64,000 bases of DNA from Roseiconus lacunae (GTDB lineage: Bacteria > Planctomycetota > Planctomycetia > Pirellulales > Pirellulaceae). The stretch spans positions 434,001-498,000 of the forward strand of contig NZ_VSZO01000001.1 in NCBI RefSeq assembly GCF_008312935.1, given 5' to 3'. Below, piece after piece: positions 46,045-54,003 of the stretch. The first letter of the stretch is position 1; each line of letters opens with the position of its first letter. Both the position numbers and the translations under genes were made by a program. The notes under the pieces are model-generated. The model made no database searches. It saw only the letters and a list, made by a program, of their open reading frames with translations, and was not told where the DNA came from.

Positions 46045-47679
46045 ATGGCTGATCAATCGCCCAATCAAGCGTCCAATCAGCAGCCGGCGTCCCCCAACCC
46101 CAAACTGGGCTGGCTGGGACGTATCTTCCGTTCGCTTTTTGGGGGTCCGACGCGACGCCCCGACCGAAGCTCCGACTCATTTGCCGCGATGGCTCAGCAG
46201 CCGCGCCCGCTGCCACCACGCCGGCGGGAGAAGGTGACGTTGGATCTGGATGCAAAAGCATTTCTGCCGATCGATCGTGATGAATTGCTGAGTGATGCCA
46301 AGCAGATCAACTTGTGGGCCAGCCCTTGGTTCGGCCGGCGTGACTTGATCCCACCGGCCGACGATCCACGAACGAGCTTGATCGATCGTGGGATGGTCAC
46401 CGAAGGCTTGCTGACGCCCGACGAGTTGACACGGATTCACGAAGTCGGTGCCGAGATGGATTACTACCGACCGGCGGAGCTTTTTCTGCGTCATCAGGCC
46501 CGACAAGCTGGTCGTGATGCCGTCGAGCTTGATCGCCAAACCAGGGCGGAACGCAAAGCCCGCAAGCAGGCGGAGGCGGAAGCCAAACGGATTCGGCGGC
46601 GCGAGCGGGTCGAGCGTCGGTTCGCGACGCAAATTGATTTCCTGGGCCGAGGCGTTTCGACTCAGCTTCATCTGTGCGAAAGCGATGTCGATCGGCTGAA
46701 GGAAGCTGGACTTCCGGTGATTCAGACCACGACCGAATTGGCCGACGCGATGGGAATCGAAATCCCACGTTTGCGATGGCTTGCTTTCCATAGTCATGTC
46801 GCCGAGCGGTCTCACTACATTTCCTTTCGAATTCCAAAGAAGTCGGGAGGGACACGAACGCTGAGTGCACCATTGCCGCGGCTGGCCGCGGCTCAGCGAT
46901 GGATTTATTCTCAGATCCTTCGAGAGCGACCGCACCCGGAATGTGTTAGCGGTTTCGTTCCCGGTCGCAGTATCTTGACCGGTGCGGCACCACATGTCGG
47001 AAGCCAGACGGTTTTGAATCTCGACCTCGAGGATTTTTTTCCTTCGATCGGATTTGCACGCATTCGTCATGCGTTTCAGTTCATAGGCTATTCGCCTGCC
47101 GTGGCGACGGTACTGGCCCTGTTGTGCAGCGAAGCACCGCGCCGGAAGGTGCGGTTCAATGGCGGCGAATACTACGTCGCGACCGGGCCTCGCGTGTTGC
47201 CGCAAGGGGCATGTACCAGCCCTGCGCTGTCAAACCTGATCGCGGCGAAACTCGACCGTCGGATTAGCGGTCTGGCGAGCAAGCTGGGAGCGACCTACAC
47301 GCGTTATGCCGACGACTTGACGTTGTCCGGAGATCGCGACTTTGATGACAAGGCTGCTTTCGCGATGGCTTGTGTTCGGCACATCGCCGAGGACGAAGGG
47401 TTTCGGGTCAAGCTTTCCAAAACGCGCGTACTACGTCAAAACGCAGCCCAGCGGGTGACCGGCTTGGTCGTCAACGACAAAGCCGGCGTCGGACGCAAGA
47501 AGTTGCGTTTGATCCGCGCGATTTTGCACAACGCAGAAAAAACAGGACTGAACGCACAGAACCGAGACCACCATCCCAATTTCCGAGCGTCACTGGAGGG
47601 CACGATCGCTTTTGTCGCGATGTCGAATCCCGAACGAGCCGCGAAACTTCGCCGACAGCTTGACGCAGTCCCGGATTGA
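46045..47679 (+). CDS. Retron-type reverse transcriptase
   Basis: A 544-residue reverse transcriptase. The core includes FRIPKKSGGTRTLSAP (motif 1), LNLDLEDFFPSI (motif 3), LPQGACTSPALSNL (motif 4, about 385-398) and YTRYADDLTLSG (YADD about 421-424). The retron-specific VTG appears as QRVTGLVVN (about 471-473). The retron NAxxH position reads GAAPH (about 313-317), with the final His kept. About 190 residues precede the core, including a Lys/Arg/Glu/Ala helix (RAERKARKQAEAEAKRIRRR). It should make msDNA by priming from the 2'-OH of its RNA. No maturase or endonuclease domain is present, which argues against a group II intron. ATG 46045 sits 5 bp after the SWIM stop. Confidence 0.9.
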   Translation: MADQSPNQASNQQPASPNPKLGWLGRIFRSLFGGPTRRPDRSSDSFAAMAQQPRPLPPRRREKVTLDLDAKAFLPIDRDELLSDAKQINLWASPWFGRRDLIPPADDPRTSLIDRGMVTEGLLTPDELTRIHEVGAEMDYYRPAELFLRHQARQAGRDAVELDRQTRAERKARKQAEAEAKRIRRRERVERRFATQIDFLGRGVSTQLHLCESDVDRLKEAGLPVIQTTTELADAMGIEIPRLRWLAFHSHVAERSHYISFRIPKKSGGTRTLSAPLPRLAAAQRWIYSQILRERPHPECVSGFVPGRSILTGAAPHVGSQTVLNLDLEDFFPSIGFARIRHAFQFIGYSPAVATVLALLCSEAPRRKVRFNGGEYYVATGPRVLPQGACTSPALSNLIAAKLDRRISGLASKLGATYTRYADDLTLSGDRDFDDKAAFAMACVRHIAEDEGFRVKLSKTRVLRQNAAQRVTGLVVNDKAGVGRKKLRLIRAILHNAEKTGLNAQNRDHHPNFRASLEGTIAFVAMSNPERAAKLRRQLDAVPD

Positions 47680-48016
47680 CGGTGTCCGGTGATCCGCTGC
47701 AAGCTTCAAGCACCGGAAGCGTTTTCAAATCGGGGGAGTCACTCGCGCTGTTTCGATCTCAACTCGGAAAGTTGAGCGACATTGTCGCTCGATTCTCCGA
47801 ATCGTGAGCGTGCCACTTGCTTCACCAACCGATGGTCTTGGCATCTGACGGACTCGCCATTTGGAAAATCGAGATCACGAGCGACGTAACTTAACCGGTA
47901 AAATGCCAGACAATCTCCGCTCAAATCGCTGGCGTCTCTGGGCGGAACTTTACCGGTGAGCTACAGTTTAAGGAGAAAACTGTCTATTTATCGATGCATA
48001 GCTCCACTGACCTGCC
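47680..48016. other. Intergenic region after the reverse transcriptase
   Basis: About 340 bp holding repeat C copy 4 (47759-47814) and, to its left, a diverged copy of sequence found directly after the ARM gene (compare GGTGATCCGC near 47688 with GGTGATTCGC near 43620). The right part is likely the promoter of the diadenylate cyclase gene. Confidence 0.5.
47759..47814 (+). repeat. Triple-hairpin repeat C, copy 4
   Basis: TCAACT-cggaa-AGTTGA, GAGCGAC-att-GTCGCTC and CGATTC-tcc-GAATCG follow one another without gaps. This is the best-preserved copy. The 28-mer at 47778-47805 is identical to copies 1 and 3. Confidence 0.85.
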
Positions 48017-48967
48017 ATGGCAAACCTCCGGCTGACCAAACACAACATCGCGATGCTCGAATCGGCGATGTCATTGGTCAATGAAATCAGCGCAGACGCG
48101 TTGGTCTTACTGCTGGAAGGATCAAGCGATTGGGAACGAATCGCGGAATTGGTCCGCAAGAAAGAGTGTGAGAAACCGGTCATCGTCGCGGTCAACACCG
48201 TCGAAGAGCTTGACGGAGCCGCCGAAGCGGGGCTCAAGCCGATCGCGTTGAACAAAGAAAAGGCGCCGCTTTTGGAACGGCTTCAGCACGCGATCTTGGA
48301 AGCGGCCGCGGACGAATTTATTAAGCCGAACGACGAATTGGTGGCGATCTACGGCGGTTTCACCACTGGGCGGCTGGATTCGATCAGCCATCTGAAACTC
48401 GACGAGCGGATGCGTCGGCTGAGCACCCGCGATTTGCAGTCGCTCGAAAGCAGTGTCCCACTAAAAGTCCTCAAGGCGGTGGTCGACTTAGCCGTCCAAG
48501 TCGGCCTGGAGGGTCGCGAAGGCAAACCCTGCGGGGCCCTGTTTGTCGTCGGCGATACGCGCAACGTCATCAAGCATGCCAGCGAAAGTGGCGTCGACCC
48601 GTTCCGCGGCTACAACAAAAAGGCGCGCAACCTGCTTGATCCCAAAACGCAGGAAGATGCCAAAGAACTCGCCCAGCTCGACGGGGCGTTCCTGATTACC
48701 TCTGACGGAACGATCGAACGCAGTCGCCAAATGTTGGAGGTGCTGCACGAAGACTTGAACATGTCCAAGGGCCTTGGATCCCGACACTGGGCCGCCGCAG
48801 CGATTACCCGTCGGACGAAAGCGATCGCAATCGTCGTCAGCCAGTCGACAGGAACGGTCCGCCTGTATCAAAATGGCTATCTAAAGATGCAGATCGAGCC
48901 GATGGACAAGGGGATCAAGTGGCAAGAAATTTCCTTCAAGCCACCGACCGCCAGCGGCGACGATTGA
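48017..48967 (+). CDS. Diadenylate cyclase (DAC domain) with N-terminal pyruvate-kinase-C-like domain
   Basis: A 316-residue protein. The C-terminal half (about 150-300) is a DAC/DisA_N domain with LDGAFLITSDG (DGA about 222-224) and GLGSRHWAAAAITRRTKAIAIVVSQSTG. The usual RHR is RHW here. The first ~120 residues (ALVLLLEGSSDWERIAELVRKKECEKPVIVAVNT... EAGLKPIAL) look like a pyruvate-kinase C-terminal-type fold. That layout matches archaeal DacZ rather than bacterial DisA, CdaA or CdaS. It should make cyclic di-AMP from two ATP in the cytoplasm. It lies just after the retron but behind a separate intergenic region, so co-function is not assumed. Confidence 0.82.
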   Translation: MANLRLTKHNIAMLESAMSLVNEISADALVLLLEGSSDWERIAELVRKKECEKPVIVAVNTVEELDGAAEAGLKPIALNKEKAPLLERLQHAILEAAADEFIKPNDELVAIYGGFTTGRLDSISHLKLDERMRRLSTRDLQSLESSVPLKVLKAVVDLAVQVGLEGREGKPCGALFVVGDTRNVIKHASESGVDPFRGYNKKARNLLDPKTQEDAKELAQLDGAFLITSDGTIERSRQMLEVLHEDLNMSKGLGSRHWAAAAITRRTKAIAIVVSQSTGTVRLYQNGYLKMQIEPMDKGIKWQEISFKPPTASGDD

Positions 48968-49067
48968 TCCAGCCGATCGCTTACGCTCTCGATCGCCCGA
49001 TGGAATCCTCCACGTTCCGAAGGTGGCGATCGCGGCCGCGATCGCCTTCCATTGAATCTTGCAGCGG

Positions 49068-49805
49068 ATGACTATGTCGCGTGACAACATTTACGCGTTG
49101 CCGCGGGATCAAGTCGGGAATTTCCAATTTGACGAAAGCGTCGCCGAAGTTTTTCCGGACATGATCTCTCGCAGCGTGCCCGGATACACTTCCATTCTTT
49201 CGGTCATCGAACAGTTGGCCGAACGTTTGGTCGTCGCTAGTTCCAACGTCTATGACCTTGGCTGTTCACTGGGTGCCACGACGATGCTTATTCGTGGCAG
49301 GGTCCCTCACGATGTCACGGTCCATGCGGTGGATAATTCCGCCGCGATGGTTCGGCGTCTACGCGAACGATTGATTCAAGATTCCGGTGACAAAGGCTGT
49401 CGTGTCGAAGTCCACCAACAGGATCTCTGCCAAACCGACATGGTGACCGCATCGATGATCGTGCTGAATTTTACCTTGCAGTTCATCGCGGCCGACCAGC
49501 GGACATCGTTGCTTCAGCGCTGCTATGACGCGATGCTTCCCGGTGGCGGATTGGTTTTAAGTGAAAAGGTGTGCTTCGATGATCCGGCCGAACAAACGCT
49601 GCTTAGCGAGTTACACCTCGACTTCAAACGCGCTTGTGGGTACAGCGAATTGGAGATCGCCCAGAAACGCACGTCACTCGAGAACACGCTGATCCCTGAA
49701 TCCGTTTCGACGCACGTCGATCGCTTGCGACAAGCGGGCTTTGAAACAGTCACGCCCTGGTTTCAGTGCTTTAACTTTGTTTCGATCCTGGCGATCAAGT
49801 CATGA
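49068..49805 (+). CDS. cmoA: Carboxy-S-adenosyl-L-methionine synthase
   Basis: A 245-residue SAM-fold enzyme. The opening RDNIYALPRDQVGNFQFDESVAEVFPDMISRSVPGY is highly characteristic of CmoA. SAM-site text is VYDLGCSLGATTMLIRG and HAVDNSAAMVRRL, and LNFTLQFI follows. It converts SAM and prephenate to carboxy-SAM, the donor for cmo5U34 in tRNA wobble positions. It overlaps cmoB by ATGA. ATG 49068 or 49074 is the start; a TTG at 49059 was not used. Confidence 0.95.
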   Translation: MTMSRDNIYALPRDQVGNFQFDESVAEVFPDMISRSVPGYTSILSVIEQLAERLVVASSNVYDLGCSLGATTMLIRGRVPHDVTVHAVDNSAAMVRRLRERLIQDSGDKGCRVEVHQQDLCQTDMVTASMIVLNFTLQFIAADQRTSLLQRCYDAMLPGGGLVLSEKVCFDDPAEQTLLSELHLDFKRACGYSELEIAQKRTSLENTLIPESVSTHVDRLRQAGFETVTPWFQCFNFVSILAIKS

Positions 49806-50785
49806 GCAACGGACGGAGATGGTTCGATCGAAGCGATCTCGATCGATGGTTGCGTGACCGAAAACGAGTCGACTTCGCCGAATTGATTACGAGGCTATCG
49901 GCCGAGCGATTATCGCAACCAACCAACGGAGATCTGAAACGGTGGATCAACACGTTCAATGAGCTTCCGTCGCCCGATCGGTACTCATTGGATCTAAGCG
50001 ACGGCAAAGTTCGTGTGGTGGGGCCACGCATAACGGACCTTTCGATGCTGCGTGAGCAACTGATGTGTTTCCATCCCTGGCGAAAAGGACCATTAGAGTT
50101 CGCCGGGCACTTCATCGATACCGAATGGCGATCGGATTGGAAGTACGAACGGATGCGCGAGTGTGTCGACTTCCGAGGGAAAGATATTTTGGATGTCGGC
50201 TGTGGGAACGGGTACTACGGATGGCGAATGTTGGCTGACGGAGCCGCCTCGGTACTGGGGATCGATCCGACGCTTCGATTCTTGGCCCAGTTCGAGGTCT
50301 TCAAGCGATACGCCGACGAAACTTACCGGCACGATGTCGTGCCGCTGATCGACGAAGACTTGCCCAACCGCTTGGAACTGTTCAACATCGTCATCTCGGC
50401 AGGCGTGTTGTACCATCGCACCAGTCCGATCGACCACCTTCGCAGCTTGGCGCAGGCACTGGTGAAGGGCGGTGAGTTGGTTTTGGAAACGCTGATTGTC
50501 GAAGACGAAGAGGCAACCGCACTGGTGCCTGAGGACCGTTATGCACAGATGCGGAACGTTTGGTTTCTTCCATCGGTTCCGCTGATATTTCGGTGGTTGC
50601 GGCGGACCGGCTTTCAAAACGAGCGGTTGATCGATGTGACGACGACGACGGCCCAGGAACAACGTTCGACGAAGTGGATGACGTTTCAGTCACTGACGGA
50701 TTTTCTTGATCCGGCGGATCCCGCCAAGACCGTCGAAGGGTACCCAGCCCCGGTTCGGGCAATCGTTGTCGCCGAGCGAGCCTGA
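49802..50785 (+). CDS. cmoB: tRNA U34 carboxymethyltransferase
   Basis: A 327-residue CmoB. The N-terminal domain includes LMCFHPWRKGPLEFAGHFIDTEWRSDWKYERM, which is typical of CmoB, and the SAM-fold follows with ILDVGCGNGYYGWRMLADGA and SAGVLYHRTSPIDHL. It transfers the carboxymethyl group from carboxy-SAM (made by CmoA) to ho5U34 in tRNA. The 4-bp overlap with cmoA and the substrate link make this a functional operon. Confidence 0.95.
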   Translation: MSNGRRWFDRSDLDRWLRDRKRVDFAELITRLSAERLSQPTNGDLKRWINTFNELPSPDRYSLDLSDGKVRVVGPRITDLSMLREQLMCFHPWRKGPLEFAGHFIDTEWRSDWKYERMRECVDFRGKDILDVGCGNGYYGWRMLADGAASVLGIDPTLRFLAQFEVFKRYADETYRHDVVPLIDEDLPNRLELFNIVISAGVLYHRTSPIDHLRSLAQALVKGGELVLETLIVEDEEATALVPEDRYAQMRNVWFLPSVPLIFRWLRRTGFQNERLIDVTTTTAQEQRSTKWMTFQSLTDFLDPADPAKTVEGYPAPVRAIVVAERA

Positions 50786-50852
50786 CTCCCAAAGCTCTGC
50801 CTTCGATCGACAGTAGCGCGACGCTGTGTCACGAAGTTTGCTAATCGGGTTG

Positions 50853-50866
50853 GATTCTCCGAATCG
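50853..50866 (+). repeat. Isolated third hairpin of repeat C
   Basis: GATTC-tcc-GAATC, the third hairpin of repeat C, standing alone after cmoB. Confidence 0.5.
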
Positions 50867-51020
50867 GCATAGATCGAATCAGGATCGATATGCTAAAGCC
50901 GACCGGTCCGGTACCTAGAACCGCCCCTTCGAAACCGTGCTCCGGCTAAGTTTCGAAGTCGCGTTTTCTGCTTTAGAACAAACGTCATCGGTTCATCCAA
51001 CCTTCATCGGAGCCTCGACG

Positions 51021-51536
51021 ATGTCCGCGAATAGCCTGCTCAAACATTTTTCACTTAAGGCAACCACCGTGATTGTGGTTTTGTTCGTGCTTGCAACGAT
51101 CACTGTTGATCGACAGCTTTCAAAGAGTGTCGCGGCGGATGCGTCGGTACGCTCGATCGGTCAAGCCGAGGGAGTCTTGATGCGTTCGAAACTAAAGCGA
51201 TCGCAAAGTGTGTTAGAAGGGCTGTTGCGAAAGGACTACGCAGCGATCGCGAAAGGAGCCCATGACATGAAATTGATCAGTGAAGCCGTCGAGTGGCCAC
51301 GCGCCCGTGATCAGGTTTACGAACATTTCAGTGCTGAATTTCGACGTCAATGCTCGCAACTCGAAGAGCTTGCCGCTAAAAAGAATCATCAGGGTGCGAC
51401 GTTCACTTACCTGGCCATGACCAATCTTTGTATTCAGTGTCATGATTATGTTCGTGACTCGCTGCGTGTCGCCGAACCGAACGGTCGTAGCGGCATTCAA
51501 TTAATCCCAGCGGAGTGGCCTGAAGAAGGCCGTTGA
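51021..51536 (+). CDS. Small c-type cytochrome-like exported protein
   Basis: A 171-residue protein with one N-terminal hydrophobic helix (TTVIVVLFVLATITV) acting as signal or anchor. A helical body ends in NLCIQCHDYVRDSL, a single CxxCH heme-c site. The helix-rich body with a C-terminal CxxCH resembles cytochrome c-prime-like proteins of planctomycetes. ATG 51021 starts right before the hydrophobic helix; a longer frame from 50937 would delay it by 28 residues. A deacetylase-family gene follows 16 bp downstream. The redox partner is unknown. Confidence 0.75.
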   Translation: MSANSLLKHFSLKATTVIVVLFVLATITVDRQLSKSVAADASVRSIGQAEGVLMRSKLKRSQSVLEGLLRKDYAAIAKGAHDMKLISEAVEWPRARDQVYEHFSAEFRRQCSQLEELAAKKNHQGATFTYLAMTNLCIQCHDYVRDSLRVAEPNGRSGIQLIPAEWPEEGR

Positions 51537-51552
51537 CCACAAGCGAGAAACG

Positions 51553-52488
51553 ATGACGCTGCTGTATCAGGATCCCCGGTTCCGACTTCATGACACGGGC
51601 AACCACCCCGAATGTGCGGCGCGAACCGAACTCGCCGAAAACCACCTCGCGTCGCTTGGAAAAGGTGACGGAATTGAACGCCAGACATGGCAGCCCGCAT
51701 CTCCCGAGCAAATTGGTCTGATCCACAAGCCGTACTACATGGAAAAAGTGCGGGATTTCGCTTCACGCGGCGGCGGGCGGATCGAAACGGATACGGTTGT
51801 GTGTCCTGAATCTTTTGATATCGCGCTTTTGGCCGCCGGCGCAGTCTGTGATGCGGTCGAAAAAGTGGTCCACGGAGTCGATGAGCGCGCATTTTGTTTC
51901 GTGCGTCCGCCTGGCCATCATGCACTTGCCGGCGCCCCGATGGGTTTTTGTTTGTTCAACAACGTCGCCATTGGTGCTAGATTTGCAATCGAGCAACTTC
52001 AACTCGATCGTGTTTTGATCGTCGACTGGGATGTACATCACGGCAATGGAACTCAAGATGTTTTCTGGGAAGATCCCCGTGTCGGATTCTTTTCAATTCA
52101 CCGTTGGCCGTTTTATCCCGGAACTGGTGACGAAGAGGAGACCGGCAGTGGGAACGGCCTGGGAACCACTGTCAACGTGCCCGTTTCGTTTGGAACCACA
52201 CCGCAAGACTACCTCGACCTATTCCGGTCACGGCTCGAAACATTCGCCACAGCATTCAAGCCACAATTGGTACTGGTCAGTGCGGGGTTTGATTGCCATC
52301 GCGACGATCCGATCGGGTCGTTGGGGCTCGGCGAAGAAGATTTTCAGCCGTTGACCGAAACGGTGATCGAAATTGCAAAGAGCTTTGCCGACGGAAAAGT
52401 CGTTTCTGCTCAAGAAGGCGGCTATGATCCGCAAGCAATGCTCGACTGTGTCAGAGTCCACGTCGATTCACTGCGTAATCAACCATGA
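51553..52488 (+). CDS. Histone-deacetylase-family protein (AcuC/acetylpolyamine amidohydrolase type)
   Basis: A 311-residue zinc hydrolase of the arginase-deacetylase fold. Motifs are FVRPPGHHA (general-base His pair), VLIVDWDVHHGNGTQ (zinc Asp and His), IHRWPFYPGTGDEEETG, and SAGFDCHRDDPIGSLGL (zinc Asp), with EGGYDP near the end carrying the transition-state loop (Tyr). It removes acetyl groups from lysine or polyamines in the cytoplasm. The speA gene is 12 kb away, so a polyamine link is only speculative. ATG 51553 follows a GAGAAA sequence. Confidence 0.9.
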   Translation: MTLLYQDPRFRLHDTGNHPECAARTELAENHLASLGKGDGIERQTWQPASPEQIGLIHKPYYMEKVRDFASRGGGRIETDTVVCPESFDIALLAAGAVCDAVEKVVHGVDERAFCFVRPPGHHALAGAPMGFCLFNNVAIGARFAIEQLQLDRVLIVDWDVHHGNGTQDVFWEDPRVGFFSIHRWPFYPGTGDEEETGSGNGLGTTVNVPVSFGTTPQDYLDLFRSRLETFATAFKPQLVLVSAGFDCHRDDPIGSLGLGEEDFQPLTETVIEIAKSFADGKVVSAQEGGYDPQAMLDCVRVHVDSLRNQP

Positions 52489-52591
52489 GTCGGTCCAGCA
52501 GCAACGCATTAGCTGCTGCACGGGCTGAAAGAGTGCGGAGAACGTACTGCTATGACCCCGGCAACGAGCGTCTTGCCGCTCAGGTGATGTC

Positions 52592-52622
52592 TTAGCCGAC
52601 GGGCGTTAGTCCATCGGCTGAC
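52592..52622 (+). repeat. Dispersed repeat A, left-end fragment
   Basis: TAGCCGACGGGCGTTAGTCC followed by ATCGGCTGAC. It matches the first ~18 bp of repeat A and then diverges. Confidence 0.5.
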
Positions 52623-52680
52623 GAGCCAGCCCCAAACACTTAGTCTAGACGGAGGACGATGCTTCGTTCCAACTCGATTT

Positions 52681-52745
52681 TAGTACTAGCCGCATGGCGC
52701 TAGCGACGGTATTGGTGCGATAACCGAGGCTCGCGCCCGTCGGCT
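52681..52745 (-). repeat. Dispersed repeat A, full copy 4
   Basis: On the - strand: AGCCGACGGGCGCGAGCCTC, GGTTATCGCACCAATACCG, then GCGCCATGCGGCTAGTA. It is collinear with 41640-41710 in the opposite orientation. It occupies the gap between the deacetylase gene and the beta-barrel gene. Confidence 0.8.
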
Positions 52746-52782
52746 AATGATTCGAATTTGTCTTTTCAAATGGAACGAAGCA

Positions 52783-53763
52783 CTACAGGCGAATCAGGTC
52801 GGCGGCCATACTGACCGGGGAGGCAACTTCGAAGAGCGGGCTGTATCGACCACGTCGAGCCGAATAGGCTCGGCTGCCCGGATACCACTGAATCCCGAGG
52901 TAGGCATCGACCGTCCCGGTATCGATCGGCGTAATGATATTGGTTTCACCAAAAATCGCCAACGAAGGGGTTAGCGGCATCAAGACATCTGCACCGAACA
53001 AAAAGGATTCGTCTTTGGCTGGGGCAAATCCTGTCACCGCGTTGTCTTCACTATGCTCGTCGGCGAGCCCTACCCAGATCGCCGTTTGAGCGCTGCTTTG
53101 CCAGTAGTGTCGCCACGCAAACTGAAGTTGATCGATGGACTTCAGTCGGACGTTCGTCGCCGCCCCGAATGTTCCAATGTCATCATAAGACCGGAGCATC
53201 GCGGTCACGCCGATTTGGTTGTAATCGTTCAGATCATAGGTCGATCGAATCCGCCATTGGCCTAAATTAAAATCGTCGTAGTAGTCTTCATGTAGAAAGT
53301 CGTGCACGACGCCCCAAGCCCAGCCTGAATCCAATCTTTGAAAGAGCCCCAACGTTGTAAAACTCTGCGTGCGTCCGGTGGTCTCACCGACAAGCTCATA
53401 GACCCGCACCGCATTCGAAGTAGCCGTGATACTGGTTCCAGCTTGGATCCCAATTCCCGCCTGACGAAGAAGAGGCAGACCAAGGTTCATCGTTGCTTGG
53501 CCACCAGCGACTGCATTGACTCCAAAGTCCTGAGGTTGCTTCGAACCGTCGAACGCTAACCGAATGTAAAGCTCATCGAACCAACCAATCGAGTCATCAC
53601 GCGGGACAGCGTCACATGCGGCCTGCCAAGGTTCGTCATATTCGCATGAGCCGTTCATCCCGATAGATCCATCGGTTTCTGTTTGGGCATTCACGATGCC
53701 AAGAAAACCGGTTGCCGCCAACAGCAGCATGATCATCATACGGTTAAGATTTTCTAAAGCCAC
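52783..53763 (-). CDS. Outer-membrane beta-barrel-like protein (planctomycete family)
   Basis: A 326-residue exported protein with a signal peptide (MMIMLLLAATGFLGIVNAQ). The body is made of alternating aromatic/polar strands (QFAWRHYWQSSAQTAIWVGLADE, FLFGADVLMPLTPSLAIFGETNIITP), as in a porin or small OMP. The text DGSKQPQDFGVNAVAGGQATMNLGLPLLRQAGIGIQ is a recurring planctomycete signature that I recall as DUF6666; the name should be checked. The first frame start is GTG 53763; ATG 53739 directly opens the hydrophobic core and is equally plausible. No operon partner. Confidence 0.7.
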   Translation of the reverse strand: MALENLNRMMIMLLLAATGFLGIVNAQTETDGSIGMNGSCEYDEPWQAACDAVPRDDSIGWFDELYIRLAFDGSKQPQDFGVNAVAGGQATMNLGLPLLRQAGIGIQAGTSITATSNAVRVYELVGETTGRTQSFTTLGLFQRLDSGWAWGVVHDFLHEDYYDDFNLGQWRIRSTYDLNDYNQIGVTAMLRSYDDIGTFGAATNVRLKSIDQLQFAWRHYWQSSAQTAIWVGLADEHSEDNAVTGFAPAKDESFLFGADVLMPLTPSLAIFGETNIITPIDTGTVDAYLGIQWYPGSRAYSARRGRYSPLFEVASPVSMAADLIRL

Positions 53764-54003
53764 TCGTTAACGCCCGCCTGCAACCCCATCCGTACCGACT
53801 CGTAATGTGCCGTCCGTGCACACGCTGAGGGTAAAATCGGTCGGGCGAAGGCCGGTTGTCCAGCTAGACGACGACAGATTCCTGAATACTATCAGGCACT
53901 GATCGAAAATCAACCAACGCAGTTGCCTTCAAACGAAACTGCGGTTGGGGCGCGGTAAGCCTCCGCGATCGATCGAGTTGGCGTTTGAGGCGGCGCAACC
54001 AAC

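Noticed and set aside
46177-47205. 342-residue ORF antisense to the reverse transcriptase
   Set aside because: Long antisense frames are common in this GC-biased genome, and the + strand frame carries all RT motifs.
46045-47679. Group II intron or diversity-generating retroelement RT
   Set aside because: No maturase/HNH domain, no intron-like RNA, no variable-protein template repeat; VTG and partner genes fit a retron.
52747-52974. Small + strand ORF antisense to the beta-barrel gene
   Set aside because: No supporting motif; the - strand protein has a signal peptide and a coherent fold.
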